Shown here one piece after another: positions 49,720 to 57,853 of a stretch of 64,000 nt of DNA. Source of the stretch: M0108 sp044228795 (GTDB taxonomy: Bacteria > Pseudomonadota > Gammaproteobacteria > Chromatiales > Chromatiaceae); NCBI GenBank assembly GCA_044228795.1, contig JBGAUE010000015.1, forward strand, positions 26,810 to 90,809, read 5' to 3'. The translations under genes were made by a program, and so were the position numbers. Numbering within the stretch: position 1 is the stretch's first letter; every line of letters begins with the position of its first letter. The notes under the pieces are model-generated. The model saw only the letters and a program-made list of their open reading frames with translations. It was not told the DNA's origin and did no database searches.

Positions 49720-51830
49720 GATTGGGACTCCTGGGATCGGCTGGCCAACCTCCCTCCGGCGGGTTCTGAGGCCCTTGCCAGGGGGGCATCAGTACCCTGG
49801 GAATCAAGGCCTGGGGTCACCGACACCCGGGCATTGGGGCCGCGATAGCGCTCGGGCAGCAGGTGGAGGAAGGGCATGAGCCGGTCCTGCAGGGCCTGGG
49901 CCCCCCTGGCAGCGCGGGTGCCATCAGAGGCCCCGGGATCTGTCCGTTCTCCCGCCGCCGCGCTGGCCTGCAGGGCGTCGACCTCGGCCTGGCGCCTGGC
50001 CGTGTCAGGGTGGTCCAGGATGTCGCGGGCGCCATAGCCGCGAAAACCCGGTGGTAGTTCCATGATGCCGATCTCTAGGGCCTCGTAGTCCAGTTCCGGC
50101 TGGTTCCCACCCGTTGGCCAGTGCAGCAGGGTGCGCTTGAGCCAGTCGCGGTCGTTGCGGCCCGGGTAATCCTCCCGGTAATGAGCGCCCCGGCTCTCGG
50201 TACGGGCCAGGGCGCTCATCGCCGCCCCCAGGGCAATCTTGAGCATGCGCGGCAGCCGGTAGGCCAGGACCAGCTCCGGATTGGCGCCGGGATAGGGATT
50301 GCGCACCCCCAAGTCGCCGGCACGGGCCAGCAGGGATTGCAGTTCCGCCACGGCCGCCTCCAGGTCCGGACCCTTGCGGAACAGGCCCACCTGCTCCGTC
50401 ATCACCCGCTCCATGGCCTGACGCAGGGAGATGGCACTTTCCCGACCGGGTTGCCTCAGCAGGCGATCGATTCCGGCCTGCTCCCGTTGGATGAAATCCC
50501 GTGCCAGGGCGCTGGAGATCTGGATCTGGCCCTCGGCTGAGGCGCAAAAGTCGGCCACGTATTCGCCTACCAGCATCCCCGCCACCACCGTCTCCGCTAC
50601 CGAATTGCCGCCTAGGCGGTTGAAGCCGTGCAGGTCCCAGCAGGCCACCTCGCCGCAGGCAAAAAGGCCCCGGAGCCAGGGGCTCTGGCCCTGGTGATCC
50701 GTGCGGATACCGCCCATGGAATAGTGCTGGGTCGGCCGCACCGGGATGAAATCCACCGCCGGATCTATCCCCAGGAAATACTGGCAGATTTCTTTGACCT
50801 CGCGCAGGTTCTTCTCGATGTGGGCGCGGCCGAGGACGGTGATGTCCAGCCAGAGAAAATCACCAAAGGGGCCCTTGATTCCCTTGCCTTTGCGTATATG
50901 CTCGACCATGCGCCGGGAGACGACGTCCCGGGAGGCCAGTTCCCGCTTCTCGGGCTCGTAGTCCGGCATAAAGCGATGACCATCGACGTCCCGCAGCAGG
51001 CCGCCGTCGCCGCGGCAGCCCTCGGTCACCAGGATGCCCGCTGGGACTATGGCCGTGGGGTGGAATTGTACGGCCTCCAGATTGGCCAGGCGCGCTACCC
51101 CGGTCTCCAGGGCCAGGGCCTGGCCCATGCCTTCATTGATGATGGCGTTGGTGGAGACGCCCCAGATGCGCCCAAAACCCCCGGTGGCCATTACCGTGGC
51201 CTGGGCCAGGTAAGCGCGCAGCTCCCCCGTGATCAGGTCCCGGACCACGGTGCCCAGGCAGCGGGCGCCATCGTGGATGAGGGTCATGGCCTCCTGGCGT
51301 TCATGCACCGGGATGGCGGCAGCGATGGCCTGATCGCTGATCGTATACAGCATGGCGTGGCCGGTGCCGTCCGAGGTGTAGCAGGTGCGCCATTTCTTGG
51401 TGCCGCCGAAGTCGCGGGCGGCGATCAGACCATGGACCGCGGTGGGGGTCAGCAGGCTGACGGCCTCGCCGTTGATGATGGCCTGGCGTTCCCCCTGGCG
51501 CTCCCGGCTCCAGGGTACCCCCCAGGCAGCCAGCTCGCGCACCGCCTTAGGGGCCATGTGGGTAAAAAGACGCGCCACCCGCTGATCACAGCCCCAGTCG
51601 CTGCCGCGCACCGTGTCGTGGAAGTGGACCTCCTCGTTGTCGCCGGCGCCCTTGAGGGCATTCGCCAGGCTCGCCTGCATGCCACCCTGAGCCGCAGCGG
51701 AATGGGAGCGCTTGGGCGGGACCAGGGAGAGGATCAGGGTATCTAAGCCGCGCCGCTTGATCCCCACCGCCGTCCGCAGCCCGGCCAGGCCGCCACCGAT
51801 GATCAACACATCCGTATAGAGGATTTTCAT
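49716..51830 (-). CDS. frdA: Fumarate reductase/succinate dehydrogenase flavoprotein subunit
   Basis: This 704-residue subunit has the FAD Rossmann motif GGGLAG at 12-17 and the covalent flavin site SHSAAAQGG with His43. ANLEAVQFHPTAIVPAG, RPTQHYSMGG and NRLGGNSVAE are active-site stretches. GDNEEVHFHDTVRGSDWG is typical of the Wolinella (type B) enzymes. The last ~75 residues form a Pro/Gly/Arg-rich extension with no match I know. Gene order C-A-B with 4-base overlaps matches Wolinella frdCAB. Direction in vivo (fumarate reduction or succinate oxidation) cannot be read from sequence. Confidence 0.95.
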   Translation of the reverse strand: MKILYTDVLIIGGGLAGLRTAVGIKRRGLDTLILSLVPPKRSHSAAAQGGMQASLANALKGAGDNEEVHFHDTVRGSDWGCDQRVARLFTHMAPKAVRELAAWGVPWSRERQGERQAIINGEAVSLLTPTAVHGLIAARDFGGTKKWRTCYTSDGTGHAMLYTISDQAIAAAIPVHERQEAMTLIHDGARCLGTVVRDLITGELRAYLAQATVMATGGFGRIWGVSTNAIINEGMGQALALETGVARLANLEAVQFHPTAIVPAGILVTEGCRGDGGLLRDVDGHRFMPDYEPEKRELASRDVVSRRMVEHIRKGKGIKGPFGDFLWLDITVLGRAHIEKNLREVKEICQYFLGIDPAVDFIPVRPTQHYSMGGIRTDHQGQSPWLRGLFACGEVACWDLHGFNRLGGNSVAETVVAGMLVGEYVADFCASAEGQIQISSALARDFIQREQAGIDRLLRQPGRESAISLRQAMERVMTEQVGLFRKGPDLEAAVAELQSLLARAGDLGVRNPYPGANPELVLAYRLPRMLKIALGAAMSALARTESRGAHYREDYPGRNDRDWLKRTLLHWPTGGNQPELDYEALEIGIMELPPGFRGYGARDILDHPDTARRQAEVDALQASAAAGERTDPGASDGTRAARGAQALQDRLMPFLHLLPERYRGPNARVSVTPGLDSQGTDAPLARASEPAGGRLASRSQESQS

Positions 51831-52564
51831 CCTTCTGCCTCCACCCAGGTTGGGGTGTAGCGTTCCCCCGCATGGGGCGCATGATCCATGCCGATCCTGA
51901 TATAGGCCAGCAGGGATAAGAGTCCGATGCTAATCAGGAAGGTCGTCAGCGCCCACTTGGTTTTCCTGAGGCGCTGACGGGTGAGGGCCGGATCCTTGCC
52001 TTCTAACCAGCCCCACTTCAAGGCGAGGCGATAGAGGCCAACGCTGCCATGCACCTCCACCGCGAAGAGCAGCAGGAGGTAGAGGGGCCAGAACCGCCCG
52101 CTCCACACCCGGTCGGAGGAGGCGAAGGGGCCGATCAGATCCGGATGCGCCAGCATCTGGTAGAGGTGGACCGGGGCCAGGAAGAATAGGGCAAAGCCGG
52201 TGATTACCTGAACCAGCCAGAGCCGGGTATCGCCATGGGGAAAGCGGCTGGTATGGCGCCAGAAGGTCCGATACTGTCGCCAGTCGGCGGGAAACTTGCG
52301 CAGGGCCAGGACGGCGTGCAGGACGAAGATTGCCAGAACCGCGGCCGCGAAAAGGGACACCAGCATGGGGTAGCCCCGACCGAGGAGGAAATAGCCCTCG
52401 AAGAAGCGCGCCACCGCCCAGAAGGCGTCATTGCCAAGGAGGATGGAGGAGACGAAGACCATGTGCAGCCACATAAAGAGGGCCAGGACCAGGCCGGCTG
52501 TACTTTGCAGGAGGTCGAGGCGGGCGGGGCAGAAGGAGGCCGGGGTTGGAGAAGGGGTTTTCAT
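51827..52564 (-). CDS. frdC: Diheme cytochrome b anchor of fumarate reductase/succinate dehydrogenase
   Basis: At 245 residues with five membrane helices this is the type B diheme anchor. Heme-ligand histidines are visible as His34 (MWLHMV), His83 (FVLHAV), His133 (APVHLY) and His172 (EVHGSV). Glu170, two residues before the last His, corresponds to the Wolinella 'E-pathway' glutamate that moves protons across the membrane with the electrons. The enzyme would react with a membrane quinol. It is the first gene of frdCAB. Confidence 0.93.
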   Translation of the reverse strand: MKTPSPTPASFCPARLDLLQSTAGLVLALFMWLHMVFVSSILLGNDAFWAVARFFEGYFLLGRGYPMLVSLFAAAVLAIFVLHAVLALRKFPADWRQYRTFWRHTSRFPHGDTRLWLVQVITGFALFFLAPVHLYQMLAHPDLIGPFASSDRVWSGRFWPLYLLLLFAVEVHGSVGLYRLALKWGWLEGKDPALTRQRLRKTKWALTTFLISIGLLSLLAYIRIGMDHAPHAGERYTPTWVEAEG

Positions 52565-52662
52565 CGCACGCTTACCGGGAAGGCGGGGGGCAAAAGGGGA
52601 GTGCCCGCGCCGTGCGGGCGGAGACCCTGGACAGGATGTGGCATCAGAACCTGGGTCGTGGG

Positions 52663-53106
52663 CTATTCGATCCAGTCAATGAGGTGGTGCAGGAGGGGAC
52701 CGGCATCGGTGGCGGGGATAACCCGACCGGCGACGCACTCGCCGGCGCGGTGCACGGAAGTAGGGTCACCGCTGAGGAGGGGGTGCCAGTTAGGCAGGGG
52801 TCGTCCCTCACGCAGGCGTCGATAGGCGCAGGTGGTGGGAAGCCAGTAAGGGTTAGCAACGGTGGCCGGCGTCAGTTCGATACAGTCGTGAACCAGGCGG
52901 GAACGGTGGGGATAGTCGCCGCAAGCGCCGCTGGCGGGGTCGAGCAGCTTGCAGGCGACGTTAGTATAGAAGATGCGCCCAGTGTCCTCCTCCTCCAGCT
53001 TCTCCAGGCAACACTTACCACAGCGGTCACAGAGGGCCTCCCACTGGTCGCTACTCATGGCGGCCAGGGGGGTGGTTTCCCAGAAGGGGGCTTGGGGGTT
53101 GTTCAC
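52663..53106 (-). CDS. YcgN-type (UPF0260) cysteine-cluster protein
   Basis: The 147-residue protein matches E. coli YcgN: MSSDQWEALCDRCGKCCLEKL, then FYTNVACKLLD, CGDYPHR, DCIELTPATV and WLPTTCAYRRL. The cysteines fit the YkgJ-type iron/zinc-chelating CxxCCxxC domain. Function is unknown. The start is uncertain: I use the GTG at 53106, which gives the YcgN-like (M)NNPQAPFWETT; another GTG at 53145 is possible, and neither has a strong ribosome site. Confidence 0.85.
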   Translation of the reverse strand: MNNPQAPFWETTPLAAMSSDQWEALCDRCGKCCLEKLEEEDTGRIFYTNVACKLLDPASGACGDYPHRSRLVHDCIELTPATVANPYWLPTTCAYRRLREGRPLPNWHPLLSGDPTSVHRAGECVAGRVIPATDAGPLLHHLIDWIE

Positions 53107-53240
53107 GGCTAGACCAAGGTGCCTCGGGGCGTTGCAAGAAAACACATTGTACTCAATTTCCAGGTCTGGAGCGGTCGGCCAGGACTTCGGCCTGTACCGA
53201 GGGCGGATGATTATCAGGTTTCTCCGGGCGGAAGGCGTCA

Positions 53241-53322
53241 GGTGGCTGGCGGGTGACGCCGTGAAAACCTCCCTGTAGGCTTGACGACAGTATCCCTGCT
53301 GTCGACACCCCCGCCAGCCACC
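53241..53322. repeat. 82-bp palindromic structured repeat, copy 2
   Basis: This is the inverted second copy of the element at 22956-23037. A perfect 13-bp stem (53241-53253 with 53310-53322) encloses the conserved core. Read on the minus strand it aligns base for base with copy 1 with no gaps. It lies in the divergent gap between the YcgN-like gene and ogt, so it is unlikely to be part of a coding transcript here. Confidence 0.8.
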
Positions 53323-53356
53323 CGCCGCCTCCCGCCGCCTCCCGCCGCCTCCCGCC
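53321..53356. repeat. 10-bp tandem repeat CCCGCCGCCT, 3.6 copies
   Basis: Three exact copies (53321-53330, 53331-53340, 53341-53350) and a partial one (53351-53356) follow directly from the right arm of the palindromic element. Such short repeats usually arise by slippage and can vary in number between strains. Confidence 0.85.
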
Positions 53357-53435
53357 AGATGCTACCCGGCCTGCCCGCTACAGGCCGAGGATTGGTGGGC
53401 TCTGGGTATATACTGCGCAACTCTTAAGCGGCGTT

Positions 53436-54011
53436 ATGACAGCAGGTGTTATGAGAGCTGGACAGTTGCGATCGGGAACCCTGGCATCGGGAGCTGTGCA
53501 TTCCGGCGTTCTGGCGACTCCCCTGGGAACCCTGGTCCTTGCCTGGGAGGCAGCGGGTTTGGTGTGCCTGAACACGGCTGCGGACTTGGCCCCTGAATTT
53601 CCGGAGGGGGCGCCATCGGATGACGCAAACCCCGGGGAGCCGGTGCCCCTGGCCATCCGCGCGGCCTTGGCGCGCTATTTTGAGGAAGCTGAAGTGGGTT
53701 TGAATTTGCCCCTGGCCGCGCGGGGCACGGACTTCCAGCACCGCGTCTGGCGCGCCCTCCAAGCCATCCCCCCCGGTGCAACCCGGACTTATGGGGATCT
53801 CGCCCGGCAACTGGGCACCAGCGCCCGCGCCATTGGCGGTGCCTGTCGCGCTAACCCCTGCCTCATCGCTGTGCCTTGCCATCGCGTCATCGCCAAGGAT
53901 GGGCTGGGGGGCTTCGCGGGGGACGTCGCGGGCCGTCGTCTGGAGGTCAAGCGCTGGCTGCTACGCCACGAGGGTGCCTCCACGGCCTTGGTGGGGGCAG
54001 GCGAGCTATGA
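53436..54011 (+). CDS. ogt: Methylated-DNA--protein-cysteine methyltransferase (Ogt/MGMT)
   Basis: The 191-residue protein repairs O6-alkylguanine by moving the alkyl group to its own cysteine. The active site is NPCLIAVPCHRVIAKDG, with helix-turn-helix residues in GTSARAIGGACRANP. GLGGFAGDVAGRRLEVKRWL is the conserved C-terminal helix. A TATACT -10-like string lies at 53409-53414, but without a good -35. It overlaps apaH by 4 bases, so the two are coupled. The first ~25 residues are not conserved, and a later start such as the ATG at 53451 is possible. Confidence 0.93.
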   Translation: MTAGVMRAGQLRSGTLASGAVHSGVLATPLGTLVLAWEAAGLVCLNTAADLAPEFPEGAPSDDANPGEPVPLAIRAALARYFEEAEVGLNLPLAARGTDFQHRVWRALQAIPPGATRTYGDLARQLGTSARAIGGACRANPCLIAVPCHRVIAKDGLGGFAGDVAGRRLEVKRWLLRHEGASTALVGAGEL

Positions 54012-54946
54012 CAGGTTTCACGCCGAACGAAGAGCCCGGTCACGCCCTGGTGGCCTTGCCCTTGGTCCAGGGGCTGCCGGTGGATGAAGTCGGCGTTACC
54101 TATGCCATCGGCGATGTCCAGGGTTGTTTCGATGATTTGCTGCGGCTTCTCGACCGTATCGACTTCGATCCGACCGTCGACCGCCTCTGGTTTACGGGCG
54201 ATCTGGTCAATCGGGGCCCCAACTCCCTGGGCCTGTTACGCTTCGTACGGGGCCTGGGTCACGCCGCCGTCTGCGTCCTCGGCAACCACGACCTGCACCT
54301 CCTGGCCGCTGCCTCCGGCGCCCTGACCTTTGGCAAGAAGGATACCCTGGCCAGTATCCTCGAGGCTCATGATCGCGAGGAACTCCTCTTCTGGCTGCGC
54401 CACCAGCCTCTGCTCTACCATGACGAGCGACTTGGTTTCACCATGGTCCATGCCGGACTGCCACCCCAGTGGGACCTGGCCACCGCCAAGGCCCGCGCCG
54501 CCGAACTGGAGTCCCTGCTGCAAAATCCCACCTACGAAGACCTGTTTCACCATCTGGGACCCCACAAACCCTGGCGCTGGCGTGATGACCTGGCCGGCTG
54601 GGATCGCCTGCGCTACATCGCCAACTGCTTCACCCAACTGCGCTGGTGCGATGCTGAAGGCCGTTTGGATCTCGATGGCAAGCGCCGCAAGCGCAAGGGC
54701 GCCCGGCGCTCCCGGCCCTGGTTCCTGGTTCCCGGCCGCGCCAGCGAGGGCCTCCCCATCCTCTTCGGCCACTGGGCCCGGCTCGATCGCGAGGGCCTGG
54801 GCCGCACGGGTCCCGGTAAGCTGCTCGTCCACCCGCTGGACACCGGTTGCGCCAATCGCGGCCGGTTCACCGCCCTGCGCCTGGAGGACAGCCGTTACTA
54901 TCGGGTCCGTTGCCGCAACGAGGCCTTGCCTTGGGCGGAGGGGTGA
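54008..54946 (+). CDS. apaH: Symmetrical bis(5'-nucleosyl)-tetraphosphatase ApaH
   Basis: ApaH (312 residues) hydrolyses Ap4A to two ADP and acts on Np4-capped RNA. The calcineurin-like metal site is visible in AIGDVQGCFD, FTGDLVNRGP, LGNHDLH, and VHAGLPPQW. The first ~35 residues precede the usual ApaH start (TYAIGDVQG), but the ATG at 54008 overlapping ogt is the only credible start. A positively charged insert (KRRKRKGARRSR) near residue 225 is slightly unusual. Confidence 0.94.
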   Translation: MTGFTPNEEPGHALVALPLVQGLPVDEVGVTYAIGDVQGCFDDLLRLLDRIDFDPTVDRLWFTGDLVNRGPNSLGLLRFVRGLGHAAVCVLGNHDLHLLAAASGALTFGKKDTLASILEAHDREELLFWLRHQPLLYHDERLGFTMVHAGLPPQWDLATAKARAAELESLLQNPTYEDLFHHLGPHKPWRWRDDLAGWDRLRYIANCFTQLRWCDAEGRLDLDGKRRKRKGARRSRPWFLVPGRASEGLPILFGHWARLDREGLGRTGPGKLLVHPLDTGCANRGRFTALRLEDSRYYRVRCRNEALPWAEG

Positions 54947-55848
54947 AGGCGGCCCCAGCGGCCCCGAACACCCTCATCGAAGGCTTCGCCGATGCCCTCT
55001 GGATGGAACGGGGGCTGAGTGCCAATACCCTGGCGGCCTACCAGTCGGATCTGCGGGCCTTTGGCGCCTGGCTGGCCGCGCGTGGCTTGGGGCTGGCGGG
55101 TGCGACCCGGCTGGAGGTGCTCGATTATCTGGCCCTGCTGTCCCAGCAAGGGCTGAAACCGCGCTCGGCGGCGCGGCGCTTGTCCTGCCTACGCCAGTTT
55201 TATCAGTACCTGTTGCGCATCGGCACCATCCGCGAGGACCCCAGCGCCCGGGTGGACGCCCCCCGGCTGGGCCGCCCCCTGCCCCGCATCCTGACGGAAG
55301 CGGAGGTGGAGCGGCTATTGGGGGCCCCGGATACCCAAGATCCCCGGGGGCATCGCGACCGCACCATGCTGGAGGTCCTCTATGCTACCGGACTGCGGGT
55401 TTCCGAGCTGGTCGATCTCAAACCGGGTGAGGTGAGTCTCAATCAGGGCCTGGTGCGGGTGCTGGGGAAGGGGGGCAAGGAGCGCCTGGTGCCCCTGGGC
55501 GAGGAGGCCATCGCCTGGTTGGCGGATTTCACCCGTGGTCCCCGCCAGAATCTGTTGGGTGGCCGGCTCAGCGACTTTCTCTTTCCCACCGGCCGTAGCG
55601 ACCACATGACCCGCCAGGCCTTCTGGCAGCTCATCAAGCGTCACGCCCTCAACGCCGGCATCCACAAGGAGCTGTCACCCCACACCCTGCGCCATGCCTT
55701 CGCCACCCATTTGCTCAATCACGGCGCCGACCTGCGGGTCGTGCAGATGCTACTGGGCCATAGTGACCTCTCCACCACTCAGATCTATACCCACGTCGCC
55801 CGGGAACGGCTCAAACAGCTCCATGCCAAGCATCATCCGCGCGGTTGA
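54943..55848 (+). CDS. xerD: Tyrosine recombinase XerD
   Basis: This 301-residue protein is a chromosome-dimer-resolving tyrosine recombinase. All catalytic residues are present: Arg152 (TGLRVSEL), Lys176 (GKGGKER), His247 and Arg250 (HTLRHAFATHLL), His273 (LGHSD) and Tyr282 (IYTHV). The GTG start at 54943 overlaps the apaH stop by 4 bases. Closeness to dsbC mirrors the E. coli xerD-dsbC arrangement, so I call it XerD, not XerC. Confidence 0.92.
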   Translation: MKAAPAAPNTLIEGFADALWMERGLSANTLAAYQSDLRAFGAWLAARGLGLAGATRLEVLDYLALLSQQGLKPRSAARRLSCLRQFYQYLLRIGTIREDPSARVDAPRLGRPLPRILTEAEVERLLGAPDTQDPRGHRDRTMLEVLYATGLRVSELVDLKPGEVSLNQGLVRVLGKGGKERLVPLGEEAIAWLADFTRGPRQNLLGGRLSDFLFPTGRSDHMTRQAFWQLIKRHALNAGIHKELSPHTLRHAFATHLLNHGADLRVVQMLLGHSDLSTTQIYTHVARERLKQLHAKHHPRG

Positions 55849-55920
55849 GACTGGCATTGCCGCTTGCCTTGCTCTAATGTAGCCAGCCTTCACCAGCCGG
55901 GTAAGGGGGAAAAGATCGTT

Positions 55921-56403
55921 ATGCCATCTTTTGATGTAGTTTCGGAGGTGGACCTGCAGGAAGTCCGCAATGCGGTGGATCAGGCCAATCGCGAGGTGGG
56001 CACCCGGTTCGACTTCAAGGGCATTCAGGCGAGCTTCGAGCTGGCCGGCGATGTCATCAAGCTGACCACGGAGCGGGATTTCCAGTTGCGGCAGATGATG
56101 GATATTCTGCGGCAAAAGCTGGTCAAACGCGGAGTCGACATCGGCAGTCTTGACCTCAAGGACCCCACGACCAGCCTGAGTGCGGCGCGTCAGGAGGTGG
56201 GGCTGAAGCAAGGGATAGACACCGAAACGGCCAAAAGCATGATCAAGGCCCTCAAGGCAGTCAAGCTCAAGGTTCAGGCCCAGATTCAGGGCGAGCAGTT
56301 ACGGGTGTCGGGTAAGAATCGCGACGACCTGCAGGAGGCCATCACGCATCTGCGCGAGGGCGATTGGGGCTTGCCCCTTAAATTCACAAATTTCAGAGAT
56401 TGA
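55921..56403 (+). CDS. yajQ: YajQ family nucleotide-binding protein
   Basis: The 160-residue product is YajQ (UPF0234), two ferredoxin-like domains: MPSFDVVSEVDLQEVRNAVD, RFDFKG, and a C-terminal VRVSGKNRDDLQ-type stretch (here RVSGKNRDDLQEAI). Members bind cyclic di-GMP or tRNA in some species. The ATG at 55921 gives the conserved start. It lies 9 bases before dsbC and is probably co-transcribed with it. Confidence 0.93.
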   Translation: MPSFDVVSEVDLQEVRNAVDQANREVGTRFDFKGIQASFELAGDVIKLTTERDFQLRQMMDILRQKLVKRGVDIGSLDLKDPTTSLSAARQEVGLKQGIDTETAKSMIKALKAVKLKVQAQIQGEQLRVSGKNRDDLQEAITHLREGDWGLPLKFTNFRD

Positions 56404-56412
56404 GGTTACCGC

Positions 56413-57165
56413 ATGAATGTGAAGATGAAGATCGGGCTTGCCAGTGCCGTGTTGGCCCTGTTCTCGGCCCAGGCTGCGGCGGATGCCGCCAGCACCATCA
56501 AGAAGAGCCTGGCCAAGATACTGCCGGAGTATGAGGTCAATAGCGTCCACGAGACTCCCGTGCCGGATCTCTACGAGGTTCTGGTGGGTTCGGACGTCAT
56601 CTACGTCAGCAAGGATGGCCGCTACATGGTCCAGGGCCGCATGATCGACCTGGTCAGCAAGGAAGACTTGACGGAGACCTCACCGCGTCTGGCGGAGGCG
56701 CGCAAGAAGGAGGCCAAGGAGCGGGTGGCGGCCGTCGACAAGCTGGGGGAAGACACCATGATCGTCTTTGCGCCCCCGGGCAAGGCCGAACATACCATCA
56801 CGGTATTCACGGACCTTGACTGCGGCTACTGCCGCAAGTTGCATAGCGAGATCGACGGCTATCTTGCCGAAGGCATCAAGGTGCGTTATCTCTTTTTCCC
56901 CCGCGCTGGGGTTGGCACCCCCTCTTTCGACAAGGCCGTCTCTGTCTGGTGCGCCGACGATCGCAAGGCCGCCCTCACGGACGCCAAGGCTGGCAAGGCG
57001 ATCCCGGAAAAGAAGTGCGAGAACCCGGTCAAGGCGCAAATGGAGCTTGGCGAAAAGCTGGGCGTCTCCGGCACTCCCGCCATCATCCTCGAAAGCGGCG
57101 AGATGGTGCCTGGCTATGTCCCACCCAAGCGTCTCGCGGCCATGCTCAACGAGAAGAAGGGCTGA
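56413..57165 (+). CDS. dsbC: Thiol:disulfide interchange protein DsbC
   Basis: DsbC (250 residues) is a periplasmic disulfide isomerase. A signal peptide covers residues 1-23, an N-terminal dimerisation domain follows, and the thioredoxin domain has CGYC at 137-140 with the cis-Pro loop GVSGTPAI. Two further cysteines (WCADDR and KKCENP) form the structural disulfide. GAGG-like sequence precedes the ATG at 56413. It would be kept reduced by DsbD, not in this window. Confidence 0.94.
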   Translation: MNVKMKIGLASAVLALFSAQAAADAASTIKKSLAKILPEYEVNSVHETPVPDLYEVLVGSDVIYVSKDGRYMVQGRMIDLVSKEDLTETSPRLAEARKKEAKERVAAVDKLGEDTMIVFAPPGKAEHTITVFTDLDCGYCRKLHSEIDGYLAEGIKVRYLFFPRAGVGTPSFDKAVSVWCADDRKAALTDAKAGKAIPEKKCENPVKAQMELGEKLGVSGTPAIILESGEMVPGYVPPKRLAAMLNEKKG

Positions 57166-57198
57166 TCCTGCGCTTAGCCCGTTTGGCAGGGACGCCCG

Positions 57199-57711
57199 TC
57201 AAAAGCCTTCGGTGGTGGTGAAGAGCCCCACGCGAAGGTCCTTCATGGTGTAAATCTCCCGGTCATCCACCTTGACGTTACCGTCGGCGATCCCCAGGAC
57301 CAGCTTACGGCTGATAATGCGTTTCATATCAATTTGATAGGTAACCTGGTGGGCCGTTGGCAGCACCTGACCCGTGAACTTGACCTCACCGACACCCAGG
57401 GCGCGGCCCCGGCCCGGATTGCCGATCCAACCCAGGAAGAAACCAACCAATTGCCAGGTGGCGTCCAGACCCAGGCAGCCGGGCATGACCGGGTCGCCGG
57501 GGAAGTGGCAGCCGAAAAACCAGAGATCGGGACGGATGTCCAACTCGGCGAGGATCTCGCCCTTGCCGTAGGCGCCGCCCCCGTCACTGATCTTGGCGAT
57601 GCGGTCCATCATAAGCATGTTGGGGGTGGGAAGTTGGGCATTGCCCGGGCCAAACATTTCACCGCGACCGCATTGCAGTAGCTGGTCGTAGCTGAAGGCT
57701 TCCTGTCGCAT
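57199..57711 (-). CDS. fabA: 3-hydroxydecanoyl-ACP dehydratase/isomerase FabA
   Basis: FabA (170 residues) introduces the cis double bond of unsaturated fatty acids. The active-site His69 and Asp83 lie in GCHFPGDPVMPGCLGLDATW. The ATG at 57711 (MRQEAFSYDQLLQCGRGEM) gives the standard length; the frame runs further upstream but without similarity. No fabB follows, so its usual partner is elsewhere. It is convergent with dsbC. Confidence 0.96.
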   Translation of the reverse strand: MRQEAFSYDQLLQCGRGEMFGPGNAQLPTPNMLMMDRIAKISDGGGAYGKGEILAELDIRPDLWFFGCHFPGDPVMPGCLGLDATWQLVGFFLGWIGNPGRGRALGVGEVKFTGQVLPTAHQVTYQIDMKRIISRKLVLGIADGNVKVDDREIYTMKDLRVGLFTTTEGF

Positions 57712-57853
57712 GGCAAGGATTTCCTGGGTTGTACCGCGGCCTGGCAAGGTGAGGGGCGGCAGGGAGTGAGGGTCGGATCGCGGCCAAAATTTAGAGGTGA
57801 TCAAGGTTCTGCCCTGGCCCGGGGCGGCGACCCTGAAAAAATCCCACCGCAGG

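Noticed and set aside
53321..53356. Possible CRISPR array
   Set aside because: The repeats are 10 bp and directly adjacent, with no spacers.
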